Source of the DNA: Caldifarciminota bacterium
GTDB taxonomy: Bacteria; Hydrothermota; Tepidihabitantia; SM23-42
NCBI GenBank assembly: GCA_020349965.1
Contig: CP070705.1
Span: 373,498-437,497, forward strand
Reading direction: 5' to 3'
DNA: 64,000 nucleotides
Part shown: positions 23,687 to 33,962 of the stretch, piece by piece
How the letters are laid out: each line of letters starts with the position of its first letter
How positions within the stretch are numbered: position 1 is the first letter of the stretch
The notes under the pieces: generated by a model
What the model saw: the letters and a program-made list of their open reading frames with translations, nothing else
Databases searched by the model: none
What the model was told of the DNA's origin: nothing
Position numbers and translations under genes: made by a program

Positions 23687-24991
23687 ATGTCCCGTAAATA
23701 TGAGTTGATGATAACGCTGTTGGGAGATGCGTTCCTGCTGACAACAGCATTCCTCGTCAGTTGGAAAGCATCGGCCATCGAAGATCCGGTGATAGGTCCC
23801 CGTGCCCTCCTCGGTGGTTTGCTGCTCCTCATTTACTGGCTTGCTCTCTTTCAAAGTGCCAACCTTTATTTGACCCGTTCCAGGATACAATTGATGAACG
23901 AACTGCTTCGGATGTTTCAACTCATTGTCGTCGGACTCGTCGTCTTCATTGCCGCTGCACTCGTCATGAATATCGATTTCATCAGAGTGCGGGGCTTCAT
24001 TCCGGCATATACAATTGCCATGTCATCTCTTCTCATATGGCGTTTCTTTTGGAGGGGCCTGGTTGGTGAGTACATTAGGCCCAAACGTCAAAAAGTTGTT
24101 ATATTTCACAATGGAGATATCACACGAGACCCAGGTGAGTTCGACATTGTACAACGAATCAGTCTAAAAGATTACCGCCACGCACCGAGAAAAATCCTGA
24201 AGAATAATGATATTGACGGCATCCTCATCGATAGTAATGGAATACATACCGAAGAGGTTCTCAAAGTAATCTCCAGCTTTGCCGAAACGCATTACGAGAT
24301 CTATGTATCGCCGAAACTATATCCCGTTATTTACAACTATTCCTTGTTCCAAAGGATTGACACCTCCCCGTTTCTGAAGGTTATCTTCCACCCATTGTCA
24401 CGGTGGGATCGATTTCTCAAGAGAGTGATCGATATCTTCATATCGGTCGCTGCTTTACTCGTATTGTCGCCGCTCCTCTCTGTGCTAGCCATCTTCATCA
24501 AGCTCGACACGCCAGGCCCCGTCTTCCACAAGCAAGATAGAACTGGATTGCGTGGCAAGAGATTCACCCTGGTGAAGTTCCGCTCCATGGTGAGTGATGC
24601 CGAGAAACACACCGGACCGGTATGGGCGGAGAAGAATGATAAGAGGATAACAAGGGTGGGAAGTATAATGCGACCATTCCGCCTCGATGAACTTCCACAG
24701 ATCGTCAATGTATTGAGAGGCGAAATGAGTTTCGTCGGGCCAAGACCTGAACGGCCCGCGTTCGTCGAACATTTCAGGAAAGAAATACCATTCTATGGTC
24801 TGAGATTGACGGTTCATCCCGGCATTACCGGCTGGGCGCAAGTTAGACACACTTATGATCAATCTTTCGACGATGTAAAGAAAAAATTGCAGTTTGATCT
24901 TGAATATATTCATAATATGTCCCTCCAACTTGACTTGAAGATATTTCTGAAAACGGTACTGACCGTCATAAAGAAAGAGGGAGCACATTAG
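23687..24991 (+). CDS. Polyprenyl-phosphate sugar phosphotransferase (WcaJ/EpsE-like)
   Basis: 434 aa. About four or five TM helices fill the first ~125 residues, followed by a Rossmann-like region (~135-235). The catalytic C-terminal domain (~240-434) starts RFLKRVIDIFISVAALLVLSPLL. It continues with LDTPGPVFHKQDRTGLRGKRFTLVKFRSM, FRLDELPQIVNVLRGEMSFVGPRPERP and HPGITGWAQV. This is the bacterial sugar-transferase fold that loads the first sugar-phosphate on undecaprenyl phosphate for exopolysaccharide or O-antigen. No other polysaccharide genes adjoin it except an epimerase gene 4 kb away. Confidence 0.92.
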   Translation: MSRKYELMITLLGDAFLLTTAFLVSWKASAIEDPVIGPRALLGGLLLLIYWLALFQSANLYLTRSRIQLMNELLRMFQLIVVGLVVFIAAALVMNIDFIRVRGFIPAYTIAMSSLLIWRFFWRGLVGEYIRPKRQKVVIFHNGDITRDPGEFDIVQRISLKDYRHAPRKILKNNDIDGILIDSNGIHTEEVLKVISSFAETHYEIYVSPKLYPVIYNYSLFQRIDTSPFLKVIFHPLSRWDRFLKRVIDIFISVAALLVLSPLLSVLAIFIKLDTPGPVFHKQDRTGLRGKRFTLVKFRSMVSDAEKHTGPVWAEKNDKRITRVGSIMRPFRLDELPQIVNVLRGEMSFVGPRPERPAFVEHFRKEIPFYGLRLTVHPGITGWAQVRHTYDQSFDDVKKKLQFDLEYIHNMSLQLDLKIFLKTVLTVIKKEGAH

Positions 24992-25041
24992 CAGCAGATC
25001 AAGAGAAATATAGCATGTCCGGGCTCCAAAGAAATTCCCCC

Positions 25042-25069
25042 TTGACAAGAACGATAATATGTTTAGACT
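25042..25069 (+). promoter_or_regulatory. Promoter of the DUF6588-like gene (leaderless)
   Basis: TTGACA (25042-25047), a 16-base spacer, then TAGACT (25064-25069). ATG 25077 follows 7 bases later and starts the signal peptide. Confidence 0.6.
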
Positions 25070-25076
25070 TAAGTAT

Positions 25077-26051
25077 ATGAAGTATCTATTATGCTTTTTG
25101 CTCATAATTACGACAGCTTCGGCAAACGGCCTCGAGGAATATCTTGCAGATCGGATATTGAGCATCAACGAGGAACTGCTCCAGTCATACATTCAACCTT
25201 TGATAAACGCTTTCGGGACCGGCGTTTCGTCCGGCCTGTTTCATTCTGCATACAGCCATGATTTCCTCGGCTTTGATATCGGTGTACGCTTCATGTCCAT
25301 ACACATTCCTGAAGCCGCCAAGTATTATGACGGCATTGCCTTAATCTGCTCACTGGCGCTCGACTCGCTTGTCTACTACGAAGTCCCCCTTGAGAGCGTG
25401 AGCACGGTCTTTGGTCCAAACCAGGAAATAACCATCCCTGTCCAAGGCTACGCAGTAAGCATTCCTTCGACCATGCCAACTGGCTTCGAGCTTTCCAGTG
25501 CACCACTGATCATGCCCCAAATCAACATCGGACTCGCATTCGGCGCCGAACTGGCGATCCGCTATGTACCATTCACATTCGAAGGAACTCGCATGAATTT
25601 TATCGGAATAGGAGCCAAACAGGAGTTAAATAGATTTCCTTTATTCAAAGCGATCCCGCTGCCGGTCGGGGTTGCCATAGGCGCCGCTTACCAAAGATTT
25701 GACATTGAGAATAGAGACAGGATGGTCATTGCAAAAACGAGTACCTGGAATGTACAGACCATCGTTTCAAAAAGAATCGGACCGTTAGAACCTATGCTGG
25801 CTATCGGCGTGGAACGAACCAAGGCATACTTCAATTATGTATTCGAATACGAAATACCAGATACTACAAGTGGAATCCCCTATGAACGCATTACGGTTCA
25901 GCAAGAGGTTTCTCTTCATCTTGAAAGCCAAAGCCGCTACCGCGCAATCGCAGGATGCACACTCAGATTAGGATCCTTCTTCATCCACTATGACTACAAT
26001 TTCACGCCATACTCAACTCATAATGTGTCGATCGGAATAGGCTTTCGGTAA
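25077..26051 (+). CDS. DUF6588-like outer-membrane protein
   Basis: 324 aa from ATG 25077, which begins a clean signal peptide (MKYLLCFLLIITTASA); an upstream in-frame ATG at 25059 lies inside the promoter. After GLEEYLADRI the protein is a long alternation of beta strands with aromatic residues, typical of a 12-14-strand barrel. The build (helical N-terminal plug followed by GTGVSSGLFHSA, and ending SIGIGFR) resembles DUF6588 proteins common in Bacteroidetes and WOR-3 genomes, by impression without search. Function unknown. Confidence 0.65.
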   Translation: MKYLLCFLLIITTASANGLEEYLADRILSINEELLQSYIQPLINAFGTGVSSGLFHSAYSHDFLGFDIGVRFMSIHIPEAAKYYDGIALICSLALDSLVYYEVPLESVSTVFGPNQEITIPVQGYAVSIPSTMPTGFELSSAPLIMPQINIGLAFGAELAIRYVPFTFEGTRMNFIGIGAKQELNRFPLFKAIPLPVGVAIGAAYQRFDIENRDRMVIAKTSTWNVQTIVSKRIGPLEPMLAIGVERTKAYFNYVFEYEIPDTTSGIPYERITVQQEVSLHLESQSRYRAIAGCTLRLGSFFIHYDYNFTPYSTHNVSIGIGFR

Positions 26052-26058
26052 TCAGAGC

Positions 26059-27891
26059 CTAGCGTAGCAGAATCAATCCGAGCTCAGTCAAGATAGATAC
26101 CAAGGCGAGAATCAGGAAGAAACTCGAGAGATCGCTCCCCCCCAAGTCTTGATAGGGATCTACTTCCTTTATATTAAGGATCTCGGCACGCTCAGCGCTC
26201 AACGCCTCTAGATTTCCTTCTTCGGACACGACGTTGACGCACACCGTATCGCCGTTGGATGAGTGAAATCCTGGCGAAGTGAACTCCTCGCCCGCGCGCA
26301 TAAATTCGCCGGTTGGTGCCTTCACCAATCCCTCCTGAATAACTTCTTCACCCACATAAAACTCCGTCCGCTGCTGCTCTTGAACCACACTCATCAACAA
26401 TCGCAGCACGACAGGCACGAAAGCACGGCTGTACACGAAGTTCGTGCTCTGTTCGTTCAATGCCGCGGTTATCACGGCCACGTTATCTCGCACCACGATG
26501 AATGGATCATCGCCTGAAAACCGAGCGATCACTCCGCTCTGGGCTTCAGTCTTTGTGTAACCATAACACTGAACATCTCGCAGTGCGCCACTACTCTCAA
26601 ATATCCTGAAAACAGGATGGTTTTGATCGATCCAATCCACGATCACGTATCCCTTTGGTACCAATGGCTCGCGGACCATACAATATTCCGACAGGAAATC
26701 AATGAGGTTCGACCCAAAACCCTCACCCAGTATCGCAACAAGGCCCGATCCCGGGTTGCGCAGGTGATCTATCAACCTGATCCTTTCACTCTCCGAAATA
26801 TCCCGCATACCATCAAACACAACGACATCATACCTCCTCAGATCGACCGTACCCAACTGCTTCGCCGTTTGAACCAGAAAGGTTGAGCGGGGTCCCGATT
26901 CCGAACCAAGAGCCTGCACGAGATAGGGACTTTCACCCAGAACCAGCACCTTAACACTCCGCGGAAATCGCTTGTGGAAATAGTATACATTATCAATGGA
27001 CAGACTATCGTCAAAGATCATCACCTTTCCCGTCTGGGCATTCAGTGGCAATCGAAAATCGAATCTACCCTCTGCATCGGGCTGTAACGTAACTCCCTGT
27101 TCATCGTAGTAAGATCCACTTGCTACGCCGATCTTTCCCGACCAGTGCCTCCTCCAGTGATTGACTAAAGCCACCTCAACTACATAATCCTCCATCGGAA
27201 CTGCAACGGGATCCTTCAAACGGACACTCACGACACCAACATTACCGCCCGTAGAAACCCGAATCCAGTATAGTATGCGTTGCTCAATCGCCTCCCTGCG
27301 ATAATCCATGAAATTCGCGACCTGACCGTCTCCGATATAGACATAGTCGATATCGTACTTCGCGTCCGCCTTCGGAGCACCTGAAAGGGCGGCTCCGATA
27401 CCGGCTTGTCCGTACGCCAGATGAACTTTGTCCAGGGCATGCTTTGCCGATGCAACTGTCGTCCAGAATGAGCCGTCATTATTCAATGATGCACATAACG
27501 GGACCACACAGAATTCCGAATTGGAGGAGTACATCGATATGACCTGCAACGCAAGGTCTTTCATACGCTCAAAATTATCTCCATAAGCCATGCTATAGGA
27601 ATTATCGACTATCAGGAACACGGATGAGCGCCGGCCGATGCCAAATACGCGGCTTTTCAAGTTGGGACGTGCAAGGCTCAAGAAAAGAAATACAATGAAC
27701 AAGCAACGTGCAGCGAGGATGAACCACTCGCGTAATCTGAGCCAACCGAAACGACGCGCTTCGATGATCTTCAGGAATCGTACCGCAGAAAAAGGGATCC
27801 TCTTAAGCCGTTTCCGGAACCAGAGATGGATCAAAATCGGAAGAGCTACAAGTAGCGTTCCGAAGAGAAAGAATGGGTTAAGGAAAGTCAT
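26059..27891 (-). CDS. BatA/VWA-domain membrane protein
   Basis: 610 aa. The N-terminus MTFLNPFFLFGTLLVALPILIHLWFRKRLKRIPFS is the BatA domain, with a second TM helix near 56-75. A von Willebrand A domain follows, with the metal site VDNSYSMAYG (DxSxS-like, partly changed). The middle contains a glutamine-amidotransferase-like region (DVVFDGMRDIS, GLVAILGEGF), and a last TM helix ends the chain. It overlaps the DUF58 gene by four bases (ATGA). BatA-DUF58 pairs usually accompany a MoxR ATPase gene, which is not seen here. The role is thought to be in envelope assembly or stress. Confidence 0.82.
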   Translation of the reverse strand: MTFLNPFFLFGTLLVALPILIHLWFRKRLKRIPFSAVRFLKIIEARRFGWLRLREWFILAARCLFIVFLFLSLARPNLKSRVFGIGRRSSVFLIVDNSYSMAYGDNFERMKDLALQVISMYSSNSEFCVVPLCASLNNDGSFWTTVASAKHALDKVHLAYGQAGIGAALSGAPKADAKYDIDYVYIGDGQVANFMDYRREAIEQRILYWIRVSTGGNVGVVSVRLKDPVAVPMEDYVVEVALVNHWRRHWSGKIGVASGSYYDEQGVTLQPDAEGRFDFRLPLNAQTGKVMIFDDSLSIDNVYYFHKRFPRSVKVLVLGESPYLVQALGSESGPRSTFLVQTAKQLGTVDLRRYDVVVFDGMRDISESERIRLIDHLRNPGSGLVAILGEGFGSNLIDFLSEYCMVREPLVPKGYVIVDWIDQNHPVFRIFESSGALRDVQCYGYTKTEAQSGVIARFSGDDPFIVVRDNVAVITAALNEQSTNFVYSRAFVPVVLRLLMSVVQEQQRTEFYVGEEVIQEGLVKAPTGEFMRAGEEFTSPGFHSSNGDTVCVNVVSEEGNLEALSAERAEILNIKEVDPYQDLGGSDLSSFFLILALVSILTELGLILLR

Positions 27892-28778
27892 ACCAAGCGG
27901 GCACGTTTGTGCAAATATGCAAATAGCGCTTTGTCATAAGGCATCGCCGTGTGTAATACCGTATGGTCGATATGGGATTGCAGCAATTCTTGATGATAGT
28001 AATTAAGGAACGCACTGAAGCGCTGTCGGTATCGGTCGCGAATTAATCCGGGTGTAACGACCATTTCCGAATCACTCTCAAGGTCTGAGAAGATCGCCGA
28101 TTCTTCAAATGGAAACTCTGACTCATCTTTATCAAGGATTTGCAACACTAATATCTCATGTTTACGGTATCGGAACGAACGTAGCGCCTTCAATGTCTCG
28201 TCAGGATCATCGAACATATCCGAAAGCACGATAACTAGACCCCGCCTCTTGATCTTCTGCGCAAGGCTGTATAAGACATTGTGCAGACTCGTTTCGCCAG
28301 CCGGCATAGCTTTTTCGATCGTCCGCAACAGCATCATGAAGTTGGTTCGTCGTGCCGAGGGTGGAATGATTTCATCAATTACGCGATCAAATGTGGCGAT
28401 ACCGACGCTATCTTTCTGCCTGAAGAGCATATACGCAAGACACGCAGCCAGGTGTTTTGCGTATTCCAATTTGCTCATCTTCTTTCCGTAACCCATAGAA
28501 CCGCTTTTATCGAGAAGAATATAGGCCCTGAGATTAGTTTCTTCCTGAAATTCCTTAACATAAAAACGGTCACTTCGACCGTACACCTTCCAGTCAATCA
28601 TCTTCACTTCATCACCGGGCATGTACTGGCGGTAGTCGGCGAATTCCTGCGAAAAACCCTTGAACGGACTTGCATGAAGACCGCTCAGAAAGCCTTCAAC
28701 GACCAGACGGGCTTTGATATCCAACCGTGAAAGTCGGGCTAATACTTCAGGATCGAGATACTTTTTTGAAGTATTCAA
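27888..28778 (-). CDS. DUF58 domain protein
   Basis: 296 aa. The DUF58 signature is plain: GFSQEFADYRQYMPGDEVKMIDWKVYGRSDRFYVKEFQEETNLRAYILLDKSGSMGYG. It contains a VWA-like metal site (DKSGSM), and LVIVLSDMFDD later. It is soluble. In known clusters it works with MoxR ATPases and BatA-type membrane proteins; here BatA follows with a 4-base overlap. Its start lies 32 bases inside the end of the epimerase gene, so the three genes form one operon. Confidence 0.88.
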   Translation of the reverse strand: MNTSKKYLDPEVLARLSRLDIKARLVVEGFLSGLHASPFKGFSQEFADYRQYMPGDEVKMIDWKVYGRSDRFYVKEFQEETNLRAYILLDKSGSMGYGKKMSKLEYAKHLAACLAYMLFRQKDSVGIATFDRVIDEIIPPSARRTNFMMLLRTIEKAMPAGETSLHNVLYSLAQKIKRRGLVIVLSDMFDDPDETLKALRSFRYRKHEILVLQILDKDESEFPFEESAIFSDLESDSEMVVTPGLIRDRYRQRFSAFLNYYHQELLQSHIDHTVLHTAMPYDKALFAYLHKRARLV

Positions 28779-29664
28779 AGGTTTTCGCTATTCCATCTCT
28801 TATCCCCATTCGGGGTTGCCAATGAACCTGCGAGAACACTCTCCTCATATCAAGGGCATTTCGGAGAACTTCACCCGGCCGTGGATCAATGTGACTATGC
28901 TTTACGTCTCTACCTAAAAGATCGGAGAAGATATTGACCAGGTCGTTTACGCTGGTCTCGATGCCAGTACCAATGTTGAAGACGTCGCTGCCGCTTTTAA
29001 GTGCAAGAAGATTCGCCTGGACAACATCGTCCACGTAAACATAATCCCGTGTTTGCTTCCCGTCTCCGAAGATCTTACACGTGTCGTCCTTAAGAATGCA
29101 ATCGGTGAATATTGAAATTACACCGGCCTCGCTCTCGACTATCTGTCTGGGCCCGTAGACATTGCTGTAACGAAGAATAACGTAATCCATCCCAGAGAAA
29201 TGACCGTACATCCTGATGTAGGCCTCAGCAGTGACTTTTGAGATGCCGTAGGGCGACGAGGGATTTAACGGCGCAGATTCACTTATCGGATAATCACCAG
29301 GTTCACCGTACACGGCACAGCTCGATGCGAAGATGAATTTCTTCACTCCGTGCGCGATGGCAGTCGTAAGAAGATTCAATGTACCGAGGATGTTGACTCT
29401 TGCATCGAATACGGGGTCATCGACCGATGTCCTGACGTTTATCTGAGCCGCATGATGATTAATGAGATCATACGTCGTTTCCGCGAGAAGCGGTTCAATA
29501 TCGCCATTTACATCCATTTCATAAAACTTCGCTGCCGGATTTAGATTGGCAATATTACCCGTCGAGAGGTCATCGACAACGCACACTTCATGTCCCTGTT
29601 CAACGTAGGCATCGACGATATGTGAGCCGATAAAACCACAACCTCCGGTCACAAGTATCTTCAT
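28747..29664 (-). CDS. NAD-dependent epimerase (UDP-glucose 4-epimerase-like)
   Basis: 305 aa from ATG 29664; a GTG at 29670 lies too close to the -10 box. The extended SDR signature is complete: VTGGCGFIGSHIVDAY, the catalytic YGISK (YxxxK), SSCAVYGEPGD and RYSNVYGPRQ. It likely epimerises nucleotide sugars for surface polysaccharides. The promoter at 29673-29700 ends only 8 bases before ATG 29664, predicting a nearly leaderless mRNA. It heads the operon with the DUF58 and BatA genes, an unusual partnership. Confidence 0.88.
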   Translation of the reverse strand: MKILVTGGCGFIGSHIVDAYVEQGHEVCVVDDLSTGNIANLNPAAKFYEMDVNGDIEPLLAETTYDLINHHAAQINVRTSVDDPVFDARVNILGTLNLLTTAIAHGVKKFIFASSCAVYGEPGDYPISESAPLNPSSPYGISKVTAEAYIRMYGHFSGMDYVILRYSNVYGPRQIVESEAGVISIFTDCILKDDTCKIFGDGKQTRDYVYVDDVVQANLLALKSGSDVFNIGTGIETSVNDLVNIFSDLLGRDVKHSHIDPRPGEVLRNALDMRRVFSQVHWQPRMGIRDGIAKTFEYFKKVSRS

Positions 29665-29672
29665 CTTCACCG

Positions 29673-29700
29673 ATTATAGGCGACTCAGAGAAATAGTCAA
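29673..29700 (-). promoter_or_regulatory. Promoter of the epimerase-DUF58-BatA operon
   Basis: Minus strand: TTGACT (29700-29695), a 16-base spacer, then TATAAT (29678-29673). An 18-base palindrome lies just upstream (29708-29725). Confidence 0.75.
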
Positions 29701-29707
29701 CAGGACG

Positions 29708-29725
29708 TGATACATTAATGTATCA
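29708..29725. promoter_or_regulatory. Perfect 18-base palindrome (possible operator)
   Basis: TGATACAT and its mirror complement form an uninterrupted palindrome 8 bases upstream of the epimerase promoter -35 box. It could bind a dimeric regulator or be a weak hairpin. Confidence 0.4.
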
Positions 29726-29805
29726 GAGCGGCGTTAAGACAACAAAATGGACGGGAGAATTACAGGCGTCAGGTCAGCGCTGACTCAGCAAACGTACGCG
29801 TACTC

Positions 29806-30036
29806 CTAACTTGTCTCTCCAGCCAGGGATCTGATCTTTTCCTCAAGCTCATCGATCTTGCTACGCAACTTCTCTTTTTCTGCTTTGGCGATCTTCACCC
29901 GGACTCTTATCAGAAGATAGACAATGACACCCAAAACCAGTAGTTGCGGTATGATTATCTGGATATATCCCCCCGCGACCCCAAACAACAGTGTTATGAC
30001 CGAAAGGACAAGCACCAATCCCAGCCCCTGGCTCAT
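29806..30036 (-). CDS. Small two-TM coiled-coil protein
   Basis: 76 aa. Two hydrophobic stretches (about 5-23 and 25-45) are followed by a charged coiled coil (KIAKAEKEKLRSKIDELEEKIRSLAGE). AAAGGAGG precedes the ATG at a good distance. It follows the V-ATPase D subunit gene by 33 bases. It is not the proteolipid subunit K: no acidic residue lies within the membrane segments. The shape recalls PspB-like proteins; function unknown. Confidence 0.65.
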   Translation of the reverse strand: MSQGLGLVLVLSVITLLFGVAGGYIQIIIPQLLVLGVIVYLLIRVRVKIAKAEKEKLRSKIDELEEKIRSLAGETS

Positions 30037-30069
30037 GGTTCCTCCTTTGTATTATTTCACAGCAATATT

Positions 30070-30693
30070 CTACAACTTACTACGTACAATCTCCTTGACC
30101 CTCATGAGGCGGGTCAAGTCGCCCCTCTCGATTTCCGAGAGTTTGAGATTAATGAACTTTATCGTTTCATAGATAGCCGGGATAAGTATGTATTCCAAAG
30201 CATTTACCCGGCGTCTCGTTTTTTCGATCTCATTTGCGAGCAATTCGAGGGTCTTTTCCAATTCAGCCAATTCCAGCAGGCGCGAGATGAGCTGATCGAT
30301 CTTCATCAGGGCGAGATCCAGATCTCCGGAAGTGGAAAGGAATCCATATCCGATGAGCTGACCCGAGATCTTCTTTGAGAATTTCGGAATCTTAAGGTTG
30401 AGTATGCGCTTTGCTTCATACTCGATGTCGATCTCCTTGGTGACCGCCAGCAATGCTTCGTCTGTCGCTTTCGGGGCCTGTTTGCTTGAAGCAAAATAGA
30501 AATATCCAAATGCACTTCTCAATTCATCCTCGATACGTAGCCGGAGTTCTCTGATGCGGTAGACGAACTCAAGGATCCGGCGCATGAGTTCATCCTGTTT
30601 ATCTTTAAGAAGTTTGTGGCCGCGCCGCGCAACATTTCCCCTTCTCTTGAGATACAACAATTGCATTCTGGTCGGTGGTATGTCCAGTTTCAT
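30070..30693 (-). CDS. atpD: V/A-type ATP synthase subunit D
   Basis: 207 aa. The N-terminus PPTRMQLLYLKRRGNVARRGHKLLKDKQDEL and the C-terminal RRVNALEYILIPAIYETIKFI are diagnostic of subunit D. It is the central rotor shaft coupling the A3B3 head to the membrane ring. It is mostly a long antiparallel coiled coil. It follows subunit B by 45 bases in the order C-F-A-B-D. Confidence 0.95.
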   Translation of the reverse strand: MKLDIPPTRMQLLYLKRRGNVARRGHKLLKDKQDELMRRILEFVYRIRELRLRIEDELRSAFGYFYFASSKQAPKATDEALLAVTKEIDIEYEAKRILNLKIPKFSKKISGQLIGYGFLSTSGDLDLALMKIDQLISRLLELAELEKTLELLANEIEKTRRRVNALEYILIPAIYETIKFINLKLSEIERGDLTRLMRVKEIVRSKL

Positions 30694-30738
30694 CTTACAA
30701 TTACCCCTAATAGTAAAATCGCGCCTTGTGCCTCACGC

Positions 30739-32130
30739 TCATTCATTTCTGTTCGCTTGTTTTGTATCATAATATTTCTTCAGGTATTCATCACGTACCC
30801 TCTTCATCTCGTTACGGGGCACCATTCGCAGCAGCTCCCAGCCGAGATCGAGCGTCTGCTCAATCGTCCGGTCCTCATACTCTCCCTGGCTTATATAACG
30901 CTCCTCATACTCCGTCGCGAATTTCAAGTAGATCTTGTCGAGATCGGATAACGCTGCTTCGCCGAGGATGACTGCAAGTTCAGCAGCCTCTTTACCGCGA
31001 GCATAACACGCTATCAGCTGGTTAAAAAGATCTGCATGGTCTTCCCGCGTCTTGTCTTTGCCGATACCCTTGTCCTTCAACCTCGACAGAGATTGCTGTA
31101 CGTCTACCGGCGGTGAGATTTTCTTTCGATAGAGCGGACGCGAGAGAATGATCTGGCCTTCGGTGATATACCCCGTCAAGTCAGGGATGGGATGGGTCTT
31201 ATCATCCTCAGGCATCGATAGAATAGGTATCAGAGTGATCGAACCTTTCTTCCCCTTGATCCGCCCCGAGCGTTCGTAGATACTGGCCAAATCCGTGTAA
31301 AGATAACCTGGATAGCCGCGACGCCCCGGGATCTCTTTGCGCGCCGCAGAAATCTCGCGCAACGCCTCCGCGTAGTTCGTCATATCAGAAAGGACGACCA
31401 AAATGTGTAACCCCTTGGCAAAAGCCAGGTATTCGGCCACTGTGAAAGCCACTCGCGGAGTCGATATCCGCTCTATCGCTGGATCGTCGGCAAGATTAAG
31501 GAAGAGCACGACTCGCTCCAATGCACCGGACTTCGTGAAATCCTGAATGAAGAAATTAGCCTCCTCAAAGGTAATGCCCATGGCACCGAAGACCACCGCG
31601 AATTCCTCCTCCTTCCCGAGGACCTTTGCCTGCCTTACAATCTGCGCCGCGACGCGGTTATGGGGCAACCCCGAACCAGAGAACACCGGTAGTTTCTGCC
31701 CACGTACCAGCGTGTTTATACCATCTACCGAAGAAATGCCAGTTTGGATGAATTCATTTGGATAATCACGCGCCGTGGGGTTGATCGGAGCGCCATTGAC
31801 ATCAAGCATTGCCTCCGGAATTATCGCTGGACCACCGTCCTTGGGGCTGCCCAGACCGTCGAAAACCCGGCCGAGCATGTCTGCCGAGACCCCGATATTC
31901 AAGGTCTTACCCAAGAATCTCACTCTGCAGTCCTTTACATCGATCCCGGTCGACCCTTCGAAGATCTGCACCAATGCCTTATCTTTATCAACCTCGAGAA
32001 CCCGCCCGCGCTTCTTTTCCCCTGTCCGTGTGTATATCTCAACCAACTCTTCGTACTTCGCGCCGCCAACCCCTTCAACGAGTAAAAGGGGACCCGCGAC
32101 GTTCGATATGCTGCTGTATTCTTTTATCAT
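30739..32130 (-). CDS. atpB: V/A-type ATP synthase subunit B
   Basis: 463 aa, normal length. This is the non-catalytic nucleotide-binding subunit of the A3B3 hexamer. Seen are [23 protein letters not shown], the degenerate P-loop region [17 protein letters not shown], and [38 protein letters not shown]. Its ATG overlaps the end of subunit A by four bases. Confidence 0.96.
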   Translation of the reverse strand: MIKEYSSISNVAGPLLLVEGVGGAKYEELVEIYTRTGEKKRGRVLEVDKDKALVQIFEGSTGIDVKDCRVRFLGKTLNIGVSADMLGRVFDGLGSPKDGGPAIIPEAMLDVNGAPINPTARDYPNEFIQTGISSVDGINTLVRGQKLPVFSGSGLPHNRVAAQIVRQAKVLGKEEEFAVVFGAMGITFEEANFFIQDFTKSGALERVVLFLNLADDPAIERISTPRVAFTVAEYLAFAKGLHILVVLSDMTNYAEALREISAARKEIPGRRGYPGYLYTDLASIYERSGRIKGKKGSITLIPILSMPEDDKTHPIPDLTGYITEGQIILSRPLYRKKISPPVDVQQSLSRLKDKGIGKDKTREDHADLFNQLIACYARGKEAAELAVILGEAALSDLDKIYLKFATEYEERYISQGEYEDRTIEQTLDLGWELLRMVPRNEMKRVRDEYLKKYYDTKQANRNE

Positions 32131-33962
32131 TTCTCGCTCCGTTTCTCCAAGTCTCCAGTCTTCGCTGTTTCTCCGGTTCCTCGCTTCCCCGCTTCTCCCA
32201 CGCCAGTCTCTTGTTTAATCAGGTGGTCGAATTCCTTGCTCAACTGGTCTTTGAGTGCAACAATCGCATCCAATTTGGATTCTTCAAGATACTTCATTCG
32301 CGCAATCTTATTACGGATATCCATCTTTACGATATCATCGAACGCCGCACCCCGCTTCAACGCCTCGCGAGCCATGTTGTAATTGAACATACATACTGAG
32401 AGCATCTCATACTGCTTCTTCAGCGAGGCGTAGGTATCAATCTCATGGAAAGCATTCTGGTGCAAAAAATCCTCACGGATCGAGCGTGCTCCTTCAAGAA
32501 TAAGCCGATCCTCTGGCGAGAGTGCGTCGACTCCGATGAGTCGCACTATTTCCTGGAGCTCAGCTTCTTGCTCCAGCAATTTCATCGCTTCTCTTGAAAG
32601 CTCTGTAAAACCCTTCGCTGTCATCTTGTTCATGTCATCCGCAACGTCATCTAAGTAGAGCGAGTATGAATTGAGCCATGAGATCGCAGGAAAGTGCCGC
32701 TGATATGCAAGTTTGTCCTCGAGCGACCAGAAGACCTTGACGACACGCAGGGTCGCTTGCACGACGGGATCTGAAAGGTCCCCACCGGGCGGCGACACGG
32801 CGCCGACTACGCTCAGCGCGCCCTCTCTCTCGGGCCTGCCCAACGTCTTGACCCTACCAGCCCTCTCGTAGAAAGAGCTGACACGAGCTGCAAGATAGGC
32901 AGGATAGCCCTCTTCGCCGGGCATTTCCTCGAGCCTTCCTGAAATCTCGCGCATCGCCTCGGCCCAACGTGAAGTCGAATCAGCCATGACCGCAACCGAA
33001 TATCCCATATCGCGGAAGTATTCGGCAATCGTGATGCCGGTATAGACCGACGCCTCACGGGCGGCAACCGGCATATTTGATGTGTTAGCGATCAGAACAG
33101 TCCTCTTCATGAGCGGTTCGCCAGACCGCGGATCCTTCAGTTCAGGGAATTCAAGTAAGACGTCTGTCATCTCATTGCCCCGCTCGCCGCAGCCGATGTA
33201 CACTATTATCTCTGCATCTGCCCATTTCGCAAGCTGGTGCTGAATGACGGTCTTGCCTGAGCCAAAAGGACCCGGACAACATGCCGTACCACCCTTCGCG
33301 ATAGGAAAAAAAGTGTCGATGACCCTTTGACCCGTCGACAGTGTGAGTGACGGAGCCAGCCTCTCGCGATAGTCCCTGGGTATCCTGACAGGCCAACGGT
33401 GCATCATCGTCAAATCGTGCTTTTGTTTATTGTTCTCAAGAGCGCATATCACATCTGTCACGAGGAATTCCCCTTCCTTGATATCCCTTATTTTGCCACC
33501 TGCGCCGGGCGGTACGAGGATCTTGTGCACGACAAGTGAGGTTTCCTGCACCTGCCCTAAAATATCCCCGGGACCGACCTCAGTTCCCGCCTTGACAAGA
33601 GGTTTGAAATGCCACTTCTTATTGCGTTCCAGAGCGGGGACTTCAATACCGCGCGTAATATAATCACCGCTCGATTCCTTGATGATATCCAATGGACGCT
33701 GAATACCGTCGAAAATCGACTCAATGAGGCCCGGACCCAACTCGACGAATAGAGGCTCGTCGGTCATGAATACCGGTTCACCCGGACCTATTCCCGATGT
33801 ATCTTCGTAAACCTGTATTGACGCTAGATCTCCGGCAAGCCCCACGATCTCGCCAACGAGTCGCTCCTCGCTGACACGGACAACATCGTACATTTTGCTG
33901 CCGGTCATACCCTTCGCCACAACTAGTGGCCCGGACACTTTCGTGATCTCACCTTTCCTCAT
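32127..33962 (-). CDS. atpA: V/A-type ATP synthase catalytic subunit A
   Basis: 611 aa. This is the catalytic ATPase subunit, with a Walker A motif [13 protein letters not shown] at about 230, [15 protein letters not shown] (catalytic Glu region), and [31 protein letters not shown]. The A-specific bulge domain precedes the P-loop. The final ~20 residues are a low-complexity Gly/Lys/Glu tail ([18 protein letters not shown]). It overlaps subunit F by four bases and subunit B by four bases. Confidence 0.97.
   Translation of the reverse strand: MRKGEITKVSGPLVVAKGMTGSKMYDVVRVSEERLVGEIVGLAGDLASIQVYEDTSGIGPGEPVFMTDEPLFVELGPGLIESIFDGIQRPLDIIKESSGDYITRGIEVPALERNKKWHFKPLVKAGTEVGPGDILGQVQETSLVVHKILVPPGAGGKIRDIKEGEFLVTDVICALENNKQKHDLTMMHRWPVRIPRDYRERLAPSLTLSTGQRVIDTFFPIAKGGTACCPGPFGSGKTVIQHQLAKWADAEIIVYIGCGERGNEMTDVLLEFPELKDPRSGEPLMKRTVLIANTSNMPVAAREASVYTGITIAEYFRDMGYSVAVMADSTSRWAEAMREISGRLEEMPGEEGYPAYLAARVSSFYERAGRVKTLGRPEREGALSVVGAVSPPGGDLSDPVVQATLRVVKVFWSLEDKLAYQRHFPAISWLNSYSLYLDDVADDMNKMTAKGFTELSREAMKLLEQEAELQEIVRLIGVDALSPEDRLILEGARSIREDFLHQNAFHEIDTYASLKKQYEMLSVCMFNYNMAREALKRGAAFDDIVKMDIRNKIARMKYLEESKLDAIVALKDQLSKEFDHLIKQETGVGEAGKRGTGETAKTGDLEKRSEK

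Noticed and set aside
29806..30036. The 76-aa two-TM protein as V-ATPase proteolipid K
   Set aside because: No Glu/Asp within the helices, and a charged coiled-coil tail instead of a hairpin end.
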